DNA of 64,000 nucleotides from Amoebidium appalachense. Taxonomy: Eukaryota; Ichthyosporea. Positions within the stretch are counted from its first letter, which is position 1. The number at the start of each line of letters is the position of its first letter. Below are positions 35,811 through 45,975 of this stretch, piece after piece. The stretch is taken from NCBI GenBank assembly GCA_963693365.1, contig CAVNZM010000002.1, forward strand, positions 12,276,001 to 12,340,000, given 5' to 3'. Made by a program: the position numbers and the translations under genes. A model generated the notes under the pieces. The model was not told the origin of the DNA, ran no database searches, and saw only the letters and a list, made by a program, of their open reading frames with translations.

Positions 35811-36119
35811 CTGCGTCACGGATAGCGCACGCGCCGCTGCAATGTGCGCGTGCGTGTGGCTGTGTGTGTGTGTGTGTGTGTGGAAGGGGTTGGGGGAGAG
35901 GGGGGAGGGGGAGGGGGAGGGGGAAGGAGGGGAGGGGGGAGGGGAGGCGGGAGGGAGGGGAGGCGGGAGGGGGGGAGGGAGGGGGGAGAGAGAGAGAGAG
36001 GGGGGGGGGGGGGTGAGCGGGGGAGGGGGGGGGGAGGGGAAGGAGGGGAAGGGGGGTATTGGGGGGAGGAGGGGGGGGGGGGGGGGGGGGGGGGGGGAGG
36101 GGGGGGGGGTTAGATGTGT

Positions 36120-36215
36120 TATGGAATACGAAGTGCACATTCATAACGGACAACACAACGCAGAGTGCAAACTACACTTCAAGAAAATGCATAATAGGCA
36201 GAGCCCACCCTCAGG
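36120..36215 (+). repeat. Dispersed repeat R7, short copy
   Basis: ATGGAATACGAAGTGCACAT...GCATAATAGGCAGAGCCCA..CCTCAGGG resembles the 5' part of the 452-bp unit at 36649, cut short by a poly-G tract. Confidence 0.55.
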
Positions 36216-36222
36216 GGGACGG

Positions 36223-36278
<56 letters not shown>

Positions 36279-36437
36279 AAGGGGGAGGGAAGGAGGGTGG
36301 GAGCAAGTGAGCAGGGCATATGCGCCAGGGAGTGGGGCGGAAGGGGAGGGGGTAGGGGGGGATCTGGGGATGAGAAGGGGAAAGAAGGCGGGGGAGGGGG
36401 AGAAGGAGTGGATAGCCAGAGGGGCAGGCTGAGCCAG

Positions 36438-36484
<47 letters not shown>

Positions 36485-36648
36485 GGGGGGGGGGGGGAGG
36501 TAGAAATCACACCGCACACATTCATGATTCATGTTTTGCAAAGCACACACAAAGAGACGGGGTGCGAGGGGGGGGGGGGGGGGGGGGAGAAGGAGAGCGA
36601 GGGGCGGTTTAAGAGAATAGGACGGGTGGAAGGGGGGGGGGGGAGGGG

Positions 36649-37552
36649 GGGGTTTGAATGCGGAACACAGTACGAAGTACGCATAGACGATGAGAAGCAT
36701 GATGCAGGACACATGCAAAGGCAAACATTCAAGTATGCAGCATCAGCCATGCGCACAGTATGCGTCATAAGCAGAGCCCATCCTCAGGGAGGGCCCAAGT
36801 CATCAATTGCGTCTGAGTTTCGACCCCTTAGCCCGCGTATATACGACGCTCCAACTCAGACAGCAGCATCAACTGAACTTGGGTGGGTCAACCCGTCTTG
36901 ATCAAAGACGAGCAGGGTTGCTTATGCAAGCAAGGTGAGCAAAACGGTGAAGATGTGTGTGCAAACTAATGCAGTGCAGCGACAAACGCGTATGTGCTTA
37001 CAGATGCACGACACAGAGCAACCATGCCCGGTTGCATGGAAGTAAAGATGTCTCCACACAGTGGTCTGTCCTGAAAGGACACCTCTGAAAGAAGACAGGG
37101 GGGGTTTGAATGCGGAACACAGTACGAAGTACGCATAGACGATGAGAAGCATGATGCAGGACACATGCAAAGGCAAACATTCAAGTATGCAGCATCAGCC
37201 ATGCGCACAGTATGCGTCATAAGCAGAGCCCATCCTCAGGGAGGGCCCAAGTCATCAATTGCGTCTGAGTTTCGACCCCTTAGCCCGCGTATATACGACG
37301 CTCCAACTCAGACAGCAGCATCAACTGAACTTGGGTGGGTCAACCCGTCTTGATCAAAGACGAGCAGGGTTGCTTATGCAAGCAAGGTGAGCAAAACGGT
37401 GAAGATGTGTGTGCAAACTAATGCAGTGCAGCGACAAACGCGTATGTGCTTACAGATGCACGACACAGAGCAACCATGCCCGGTTGCATGGAAGTAAAGA
37501 TGTCTCCACACAGTGGTCTGTCCTGAAAGGACACCTCTGAAAGAAGACAGGG
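36649..37552 (+). repeat. 452-bp tandem duplication of dispersed repeat R7
   Basis: Two head-to-tail units (about 36649-37100 and 37101-37552) starting GTTTGAATGCGGAACACAGT and ending GAAAGAAGACAGGG. They appear identical by eye apart from the terminal G-run. No coding sequence recognised. The unit's left part (to about 36935) recurs, diverged, at 55775-56035; shorter pieces occur at 36120 and 50430. Identity implies recent duplication or an assembly artefact. Confidence 0.85.
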
Positions 37553-37656
37553 GGGTTTGGATGGGGAGGGGGGGGGGGGGGGGGGGAGGGGGGGGGGGGG
37601 ATGGTCCGGGTTAACAGGTTAACAACTGATGTTGCATAGGTAGAAGTATCCCTTAA

Positions 37657-38225
37657 CCTCTAGAGGACCGGACTAATTGAATCTACCGGCAGCCGGTAGG
37701 GACCTAAACAACTCTATTGCGGCTCATAATCGATAGAAAAAGCTCAAATAAATTGCATATTGCGACAGGTATATGTCTTACCTACAAACGTTACTAAGAC
37801 GGTTTGGGGAAAATATCATTATTTCGTATACTTTTATATCTGTTTCTGAAGTAACTTTCGAGATTTTGAGAAAATCTTGGAGTTGCCATCGAATGTCGAC
37901 TGAACCGGCCAATCAGGTTTTGCCATTCGGAGCCATTTTCAAAATGGTCCAATCAGAAGATCGCATTGACAGCATTTTGATGTCGTCATTGACTCATCAA
38001 GCCGGCAAGCACCCTTTGTACATACACCATATACAAGGTATCGTTATTAGAGTAAAGTTCAATTTTTTTTGCATAAAGACGAAGGATAAGTGTATTTTCT
38101 GATCTCGTGCAACTTTTATTTGGCTAGTTCCTATCAACTTCATATTCACATTAGAGCACAAACTTGGTCGTCCCCTTGCTGGTCACCTCGATCTCGATCT
38201 CGTGAAATTTGCGGTCCTCAAGAGG
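37657..38225. mobile_element. piggyBac-type MITE with TTAA target duplications
   Basis: TTAA at 37653-37656 and 38226-38229 flank inverted ends CCTCTAGAGGACCGG and (complement of) GCGGTCCTCAAGAGG. TTAA duplication is diagnostic of piggyBac. The 569-bp interior has no recognisable transposase, so it would need a transposase from elsewhere. The terminal repeat also contains its own small palindrome (CCTCTAGAGG). Confidence 0.75.
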
Positions 38226-38576
38226 TTAATGGTGGTAGGGTAGGGAGCACCAAAAAATAAGAAGAAGAAGACAGTTAACAGGAGGTGGGGGTGACACGAA
38301 AAGCCAGCAGAAAGCGTGAGCATTTGTATGTGTGTTGTATATATGTGTGTGTGTGTGTGTGTGTGAGCACGGTTACTTATCAAAAACTGAAGAATGTTCT
38401 CACCAGAAAGACACCTTGAATATTCATCCCCCTTACTCCCAGATTTCCCTCGCCATCCCCCCCCCCCCCCCCCTCCCCCCTCCCCCCTCCTCTTTTCCCA
38501 AAGAAAGAAACAGTGAAACAATCACCAATCGTGAACCTCCGCCAGCCCCCCCCCCCCCCTCCCCCCCTCCGTGTTG

Positions 38577-38614
<38 letters not shown>

Positions 38615-38629
38615 GCGTGTGTGTATGTG

Positions 38630-38686
<57 letters not shown>

Positions 38687-39387
38687 TGTCTGTGTGCGTG
38701 TATAGGTTTGTGCGTGTTCGTTTGCCTGTGTGTGCGTGCATCTCCCTCCCTCCCTCCCTCCCTCCCTCACTCCCTCCCTCCCTCCCTCTCATTCCCCTCC
38801 CCCCCCCCCCCTCTCTCTCTCTCAACCTCTCCCCCTTCCCCTCCCCCTAGTCCACCCAAACCCCCCTCCCTCCCTCCCATCCTCTATCTCTTTCTCACTC
38901 ACACACGCACACACACTCTCTCTCATTTCCATATCCGGGCCCCTTGCCTCCCTCCCCCCCCCCGGCCCCCCCAAAAACCTCCCCTCCTCTCCCTCTCTGC
39001 CCTCCTCTCCCTTGAGTAAGCGCTGGAAAGGCAGAAAATGGGTTTAGGGTTATGGTAACTTGCTAGCCAGCAAAAGTCAAGCATATATCAGAAGAAAAAG
39101 CTATTCGGGGAGCTTGCAGGGGGAGAGAAGAGAGTAGGGGCAGGGTGACCAAGTAAGAAATATGCAACAAGAGCATGCGGGCAGGCAGAAACGGCAGGAT
39201 TAGGGTGTGTGCATGTTGGGGGAGGGCGGGGAGGGGGGGGGGGGGGGGGGGGGTAGAGACGATGGCTTGTGGGTTGGTGGGCAGGTGGAGGGGAAGGAGG
39301 GGGGCTGGAAGGGGGGGGGGGGGGGGGGGGGTTTGAGGCCACAGAGTACAAACATTCGAGAACAAAAGGAAGTTCAAACAAAGTTAC

Positions 39388-39407
39388 CTTGCAGGAGCTG
39401 CAGACAT
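39388..39407 (-). CDS. Candidate first coding exon of the AUP1-like gene
   Basis: ATG TCT GCA GCT CCT GCA AG followed by donor GTAACT, ending in phase 2. Joined to the exon at 35653-35808 (acceptor ...GCAGAG) it reads [15 protein letters not shown] in frame. The implied 3.6-kb intron would contain the 452-bp duplication and the piggyBac-type MITE. Supported only by phase and splice signals. Confidence 0.3.
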
Positions 39408-40174
39408 CTTTCCTGCTGTCTCCCAAAGGAAATGTAAGGGCCAGGCAGGAATAATCCAGGAACTCTCAGGTCAAAATGTGCCAAAAATGTGACCAAGCAG
39501 TGCTTGCTACTTATTCTGAAATGGAAAGCAAGTGCTTGCTCTTTTTCTTGGCAGTTTATGTCCAAAAAGCACGTACTTTATCTATAGATTTAAAGTATTA
39601 TAGTGGGAATACGTCCATCGCCAAGGCACGTCCTTGTTTTCGACAAAGGATGTTTACAGTGTGTGAAGGAGGAAAAGACCGGATACGAGGCTCATGGAGA
39701 ATTCGAAGCAAGGAATGTAGTTGTATATGCTAGTTACGATCTGCTGACATAACCACCAGCTCAGTGGGAACCAGCAGACTTGTTGTGTCTGTGTGTGTCA
39801 AACAATTATACATAAACTTCCTTTTTTGCCTTGCTTCCTGCAATACTTGAATAAACGTTCAGCTTCCTACCCTAGGCCTCCTCTATCTCTCTCTAGTCAA
39901 GTTCTCTCTCTCTCCCTCCCTCTCTCTCTTTCGACGAGTCGGAAAAATACGTAAATAGTCTAAAAGAGTGATTACCCTTACTGGGTCGTTTGTGATAGAC
40001 TAGTTGGCGACAGGCACCGTGACGTAACTAATTTCTCGGAGAAGTGTTAACGTGATTACAACGAAAAAAAACTGATTTAAACACTGTTTAAACAAAACGG
40101 TTGTTTTTACAAATTCTAACTGAGTTCTATCTTCCAATCAACATCTTCCGCGGCCCAATGCATTACACACCCCC

Positions 40175-40555
40175 TCGCGGTTCGGTTCGGTTCGACACCC
40201 CAAACCTGAGCAGTTGGCGGTTTGAGCCGTGGCCGGGGAGATTCGGCTAGGCCGGGCCGGGGGAGGGGGCCGGAGGTGGGGCGAGTAGAACAAGTTCGGG
40301 CGGGGGACCCACCACCGTTCACTCCTCGCTGGAAAAAGTCTCCTCAAAAATACTTAACACCCACGCACAGGCACCCACACACACTTCTACACGCATAAAC
40401 ATAGTAAATTACACAGGCAAACCCTCAGGGACACATGCATGCATATGGTTCGACCGGTTTAAACCGACTCGCAACAATTCGGTTTGGTTCGACATTTCAA
40501 ACCGCGGTCTGGCGGTTTGGACCGAACCGTTCATGGATTGCCGCGGCCGAGGAAT
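40175..40555. promoter_or_regulatory. Diverged direct repeat upstream of the RING-thioesterase gene
   Basis: TTCGGTTCGGTTCGACACCC...AGTTGGCGGTTTGAGCCG (from about 40180) and TTCGGTTTGGTTCGACATTT...GTCTGGCGGTTTGGACCGA (from about 40478) are the same motif string repeated about 300 bp apart, 400-750 bp upstream of the ATG at 40936. Rich in CGGTT(T/C) words. A regulatory role is inference only. Confidence 0.35.
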
Positions 40556-40935
40556 CTGCAAAGTGAAGGTGGTGACGTCATCTTGGTGTTGGTTTCGCCA
40601 ATCGCTTTCTCTTCCTGTTGCGCGCTGCGCTTGCAAAAGCATAAGGGCGGCGGCACTCCGAACCACGCGCACAGGGAACTTCGAACAACACTTGACAAAG
40701 TGCTTCTTTGAAAGTTTGCAACCCCTGACCCCTCTAACTAGTTCAACACACTCTTATGCGCATGGTGCTTTCTGTATCTGTATCAAGTTTACGAGCCAGA
40801 ACGTTTACTTTCTACAGGATCCCCCTTAGAGGTTGTAAGCTGCGTGGCTATCAGGGACGCACGCCCACGTTTTGTAGCCTATGATTTCCTCCTACACCTC
40901 TTTCGCTACCCGTTTGAGGAGAACGTTGAGAGAAA

Positions 40936-41886
40936 ATGGAGGACCATCTTGCTACAAATGAAGCGGCTACTCGCTTCATCGCTGGATGTTCTGAAGAGTT
41001 CACGTGCCAGATATGCGGGCACACCCTCTATAACCCCCTATTTACAAGCAAGTGCGAGCATGGCTTTTGCCGTTCATGCATTGAAAAGCACCTAAGAGAC
41101 GTCGGTCACACGTGCCCCCTTGACCAAGAACCGCTCGACCCGAACGATTTACGAAAAGCCCAACGCGCATTCGAGAATCTTCTGGCAGCCTACAGAGACT
41201 ATCTCACCTACGTGCCCAGTGGAAACACAGGCCCGAGCATGTTTTCCGGTATTCCAGACAGTCCCCCCACACACAGTTTGGAGGGCTTATCGTTCAAGAA
41301 TCCGGTTAAGAAAGCTCCCGAATTCGCAAAGCGAAATTTCAGCAGCCAGAGTCTGGCCGGTTTGGAGGTGCCCGAATGGCTTTTGGAGCTTCGGGACAGT
41401 TCAAAATCATCGCTCGTGCGTGTGAAGGAATGGGAGGACCTGGGCTGGCGCGCAAAGAACGGTTGGGACGGGAGGGATTATTGCCACAACGTCCACTCAT
41501 CGGCCGTACACATTTCGGAATACTATTGGGACCCTCAAGAACATCTGCTTGTCGGGCCGGCTTTCTTCGGCCCAGAGGCAGAATCCCACCAGGGGCATTG
41601 CCATGGTGGTGCCATGTGCGCCGCCATGGATGACATCGTTGGCTGGACGGCGTTTATGGAACATGGAAAACCATGGGGGGGCGCCACCGTTCAGGTAAAT
41701 GTCAGCCTGCGCAAGGCGGTTCCCGTAGGCGCGCTTTTGAAGTTGGAGGGCCGGGTGACCAAGGTGGAAGGAAGGAAGACGTGGGTGAAGGGAAGACTGT
41801 TGGATGGTAACGGCACGGTGTATACGGAGGTTGAGGGGCTGACGGTGAGCCTGAAGACTGACAGCATCGGGGGTGGGTCAGCGTGA
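40936..41886 (+). CDS. RING finger - hotdog thioesterase fusion protein, intronless
   Basis: 316 residues in one exon. Residues 24-63 form a C3HC3D RING (Cys24, Cys27, Cys40, His42, Cys45, Cys48, Cys60, Asp63), closest in feel to the TRAF6 RING (IEKHLRDVGHTCPLD). After a linker with an Ala/Leu-rich helix, residues about 185-308 form a hotdog-fold thioesterase of the PaaI/THEM4 type: catalytic-type HGG at 223-225 with Asp232 nine residues after the His, then GGATVQVNVSLRKAVPVG. Expected activities, by family, are E3 ubiquitin ligase and acyl-CoA thioesterase. I know of no standard family with this pairing. The ATG at 40936 is followed at once by the RING, so little N-terminal sequence is missing. 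The frame is open from start to TGA with no frameshift, and a read-through of two genes is excluded because they share one exon. Confidence 0.9.
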   Translation: MEDHLATNEAATRFIAGCSEEFTCQICGHTLYNPLFTSKCEHGFCRSCIEKHLRDVGHTCPLDQEPLDPNDLRKAQRAFENLLAAYRDYLTYVPSGNTGPSMFSGIPDSPPTHSLEGLSFKNPVKKAPEFAKRNFSSQSLAGLEVPEWLLELRDSSKSSLVRVKEWEDLGWRAKNGWDGRDYCHNVHSSAVHISEYYWDPQEHLLVGPAFFGPEAESHQGHCHGGAMCAAMDDIVGWTAFMEHGKPWGGATVQVNVSLRKAVPVGALLKLEGRVTKVEGRKTWVKGRLLDGNGTVYTEVEGLTVSLKTDSIGGGSA

Positions 41887-42586
41887 AAACACTGTGGGTT
41901 GTAGAGGTTATAGGTTAGCCCATATGGCAAGCTTTTGTGTATGTTTATCTTGCGGCCATATCCCCTCTTCCCCCCCCCCGGCCCCCCTCCCAGGCTCCTC
42001 TTCCTCCCTCTCTTATTCATGCCAACACCACCACCACCACCTTTTCTCCCTCACTTTTTTTCTCCCCACCCTACACATGCACACTCACACACACACACTA
42101 CTCCGTTTGCTCGCTTTCATCCCTTTATTGTCCGCTTTTAGTAAATATGTATAGCAACTTGCAAGCTTGGCCAAGGATGCAAGCTCATGGTTTTCTTTCA
42201 ATTGCAACGGTAGTGCAAACTGGGAGAATGTTCTTGCACGAATACCATGGTGCTCATCGCATCTAACGTATGGAGTCTTGCCTGGCGCAGCATGGGATAT
42301 ATGTAAAGGAGTGTTGTGACCACCTTTAATCGAGTTACACGTGTAGATGTGTGTGCACGGACGTTCACTTGACTGGATGTGAGTTTGTCTAGTGAATTGT
42401 TAACAGTACTAGCTATACTAGCCCTTAATTTTACCTGTGTAAAGATTGGTGTTGCTACATATGAAGACTGTGTTTGCGGTCTTAATATCATTTATGTATT
42501 GATATGAAATGAAGCATGTTGGAAGATAAATCGTTAACGTTTTCTTTTCCTCCCCCCTCCCCCCTTCCTTCCGCCCCTTCCCTGCC

Positions 42587-42625
<39 letters not shown>

Positions 42626-42684
42626 ATCGGGGACTCCATATGACGTAACGCCACGAAATCATCGGCTGCATACATGTGTACACC

Positions 42685-42726
<42 letters not shown>

Positions 42727-43147
42727 CCACGCACGATGAAACTGGTGAATGTGTGCTGTGTGTGTTATGTGTATGCGGCTGTGTGTGTAATTGTATGAGC
42801 GCACGTCTTGTCCGGCGGCCAGGGGGGCTCGCGGGGGGGGGGGGGGGGGGGGTCAGTCTGCTTTTAATAGTCGACACACAAAATGTGTCTTACCTGTAAA
42901 CAGGAAGCCCAAATGATTTGGGAAGTGTGTGTAGTGTGTGTGTGTGTGTGTGGTGTATTGGGTGGGTGGGTGAGGGGGAGGGGGAAAGGGGCAGGGAGGG
43001 GGGTCTAGGGGGGGTTGGTTTTTTTTTTCAAGTCGGTACGTAATATGTATCTTCCGAGTAAACAGAAGGCTCCGTCAGTGGGATGTGTGTGTGTGTGTGT
43101 GTGTGTGTTTAGGTGGGGGTTGTGGGGTGCACGTGGGGAGGGGAAGG

Positions 43148-43178
<31 letters not shown>

Positions 43179-44009
43179 GGAAGTGGAACGAACTTTGCAA
43201 ACTGCCTTCAGCTGCTGTGAGAGTGGAAGTCCGTGAGGAAGTTGCAAACGTTTAACTTACTGATAAATAAAACTAGGTACAATTAACGGGCTTTATTTAA
43301 CAATCCTCAAATAGCCCAAAACTGATTATTTTATACAAAAACGTTATTATTTGGCAAAATTTTAGCAGTGGATCTGGTTGATGCTACTGTGGTATGTTTT
43401 CAGGTAGCCAATAGGCATCGGCTTTCCTTTTTTGCCACCGTCAATCAAGACCGCAGATTCAACGGGAATATTACTGTATGCCCCGGCCCAGCCTTTGAGA
43501 AATTGGTCTACATACTAGTAATTCACACCTGATCAGCTCTACTGTAAATGGCCATTGATAATGGCTATGCATATGTAACAGCATATGCATGATATGCTGT
43601 CCGATAATGGTCCACACACGCGACCGGCACACCTGCGCACACAGGCCTAATAATACTGTAGGTGCCCCTCCCCCGAGAATCCCTGCTTTGACAAATGCGT
43701 ATATGCAGCGTACACGTGAATTCCCGTGACATATCGACACAGTCACGTGCACGTGCACCCAAGATCCCCCCGGGACCCCTATTCAACGGGGGCTCCAATT
43801 GATCAATCTCCACCATGCCATTCAACCTATACACACAATTTGGGATTCCCTCCCCCCCTCCCCCCCCCCCCCCCCCCCCCCCCCCTCCCCCCCAAAACCT
43901 TCCCCGCGGGCCTATGCCATGGAAGTTCTTCACCGTGTGTATACATGCTGCAGTCGTAATTATGATTCCAAGTCATTATAACCGAAATGGTGGACCAGGT
44001 GGTGGTGGG

Positions 44010-44040
<31 letters not shown>

Positions 44041-44679
44041 GGGGTTGGGGGGGTGTGTGTGTATAATGCCCCCAGGGTTGTCTATGCTAATATTAGTCGG
44101 TGTTTTTTGAGGGTGGGGGGATGGCCGGCGGGTTGTTTACAGCAAATGTATAGAGGAAGAAAGGAGCCTCGGGGGGGGGGGGGAGAGGGGGGGGGAAAGG
44201 CAGCCGGGTGAAGGCAAAGTCACGCACTTTCAAGAAATGCTCGGCCCTATGTGTAGGCTGTATGTTTTGGTTTCAAGACGTTGCTCCCAGCCAGTGGGAT
44301 GCTAACAGCATTTATTTATGCATTAATTATTTTAAATAACGTTAAATTGCTGACAATCCCACATGGACTGTACATATTCGCGCATATAGTCCGACATTGC
44401 TGTTGTTGAACATTTGACCTTATCGAAAGCGAGAAAGTCCCCCGCTAAAATCCCTATGAGCCCTATCAAGGCAACCCTTTTGTTATGACATGTAAGCGAC
44501 ATACACACTGGCACGTATTTACACCACTACCATTAGTTTCTATACACATCACTCAGTAAACAGCAACTGTGTCGCTGCACGCCACACTCTTATCTGGACC
44601 GAATTTCTATACCCTGCATCCGAAAAGTATACGATTATTACGATAGCTACACGGGGATGTATTTACATCTCACCCTGTC
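41887..44679. other. Convergent intergenic region; no gene seen
   Basis: Lies between the 3' ends of the plus-strand RING-thioesterase and the minus-strand transporter. Holds poly-C (about 42591-42625), poly-A (42688-42723), poly-G tracts and a loosely duplicated segment (about 42866-42970 and 43029-43160). AATAAA on the minus strand at 44311-44316 could be a polyadenylation signal for the transporter. Confidence 0.5.
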
Positions 44680-45975
44680 CTAGACATGTTCTGGGGCTTG
44701 CGTTCTGAGGAAGCTGTAAGCCAACATACCAGTGCCCAGGAAATCAGCACAAGCCGTCACGTAGGGAATCACCCAGTTGTCAGGATCAAGGCCAGCGGCC
44801 CAAACCTTCCTTGAAAGAACATGCACCAACACGACAACACAGGCCACCTGACCCACAGACGCACACAAATAGCTCCCGAGGAATCCAGCATCGTTTAAGA
44901 ACTCCGTGTCGGGGCTCGACCATTCTACTCCAGCAATGAGAATGAGGTGGGTAGGAATGGTGAGGAGGAAAAGAACAATGGAAGGATAATATCCGTCGGG
45001 TTTCCCATGCACGTGGAATGACGTTGCCGCTCTTGAAGCCAACACCGCCCCGATGTTCCCTCCGACCCCGTTGACAATGGGAACCAGAAGGGCCATCTTG
45101 GGAAACGCTTCAATTTCCTCTTCCAAAGTCAACCCCGCCGCACCGGAGATTATCATAGCTGTAAGGATGGGCACCCAACCGTTACGCAAAACCTGCTTGA
45201 CCGCCTTGTGAATGGAACAGAGACGGATCCACGTTGGTATGAGCATAATCTGCCCCACCAAGAGAACGGGAAGCACGACGGGGGCAACGTCCTCGATGGA
45301 AAGAAGGAATGCTCCGCACATGGAAAGTATAACGAGGGTAAGGACATCACCCAAACTTGCGGTCACTGAGTTGGCGAAGTTGTCCGGGTTGAAGCCCCGT
45401 TGCGACGAGAAAATAATGACACCACACATAACGACCCCTAAAATGCCGGCTGCAAGGGTTGCCGTTGTAAGACTCGTAGCTGTTAGGAGAAGTGCCTGGG
45501 ATAACGAACACGGGAGGCCGGTGGTTTCCCCAAGAATTATTGCGTAGAGGGCAGCCACAAAACTGACAACTATTGCTTGAATCTGTGTCAAGGCAAGGTT
45601 TGCCAAGATGTATGCCTTGCATGACGCCAGGCTCTTCAGGGTGCCCTTGTTCGCCTCGGTAGAAAGGCGTGAGTTAAGCGTCATCTCGAGATCTCCTTTT
45701 AGGTCAAGCAGGGGAGGGACGAGAATGAAGAGCTGAGGAAGACGTGCAAACACCTCCCATGTCTGGAACTGGTTCAGAAGGACTCCGGTTATAACTGAAC
45801 CAAAACCGGCGATGATGAGGGGCGGCCAAATCTGAAAAAGGAATTTACCAAGGGGTTCGGAAGAAGAAATAGAAGCGCAATCCTCCGTTATTTTGGAGAT
45901 GTTTTTGTCATCGTCAACAAGTGACGTCGTGCTTTTCAGCTCTATGGCTGTCTCTAACTGTGGTGCACGCCCCAT
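44680..45975 (-). CDS. SLC41: SLC41/MgtE-family divalent cation (Mg2+) transporter, intronless
   Basis: 431 residues in one exon. The protein has two homologous halves of hydrophobic helices, as in eukaryotic SLC41 proteins. First half: FILVPPLLDLKGDLEMTLNSR then a DPDNF...SLGDVLTL segment (here NPDNFANSVTASLGDV). Second half: LLVPIVNGVGGNIGAVLASR then DPDNWVIPYVTACADFLGTG. The paired G(D/N)xxMT/ASR and PDN...GD/D motifs line the Mg2+ path in this family. The N-terminal 45 residues are polar and cytosolic by analogy. It is somewhat shorter than vertebrate SLC41A1, mostly at the N-terminus. Start: the only Met before the first helix. The complete, unbroken frame argues for a working gene. Confidence 0.92.
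   Translation of the reverse strand: MGRAPQLETAIELKSTTSLVDDDKNISKITEDCASISSSEPLGKFLFQIWPPLIIAGFGSVITGVLLNQFQTWEVFARLPQLFILVPPLLDLKGDLEMTLNSRLSTEANKGTLKSLASCKAYILANLALTQIQAIVVSFVAALYAIILGETTGLPCSLSQALLLTATSLTTATLAAGILGVVMCGVIIFSSQRGFNPDNFANSVTASLGDVLTLVILSMCGAFLLSIEDVAPVVLPVLLVGQIMLIPTWIRLCSIHKAVKQVLRNGWVPILTAMIISGAAGLTLEEEIEAFPKMALLVPIVNGVGGNIGAVLASRAATSFHVHGKPDGYYPSIVLFLLTIPTHLILIAGVEWSSPDTEFLNDAGFLGSYLCASVGQVACVVVLVHVLSRKVWAAGLDPDNWVIPYVTACADFLGTGMLAYSFLRTQAPEHV

Noticed and set aside
37773-38102. 109-codon frame inside the piggyBac-type MITE
   Set aside because: No resemblance to a piggyBac transposase and no supporting features; likely chance.
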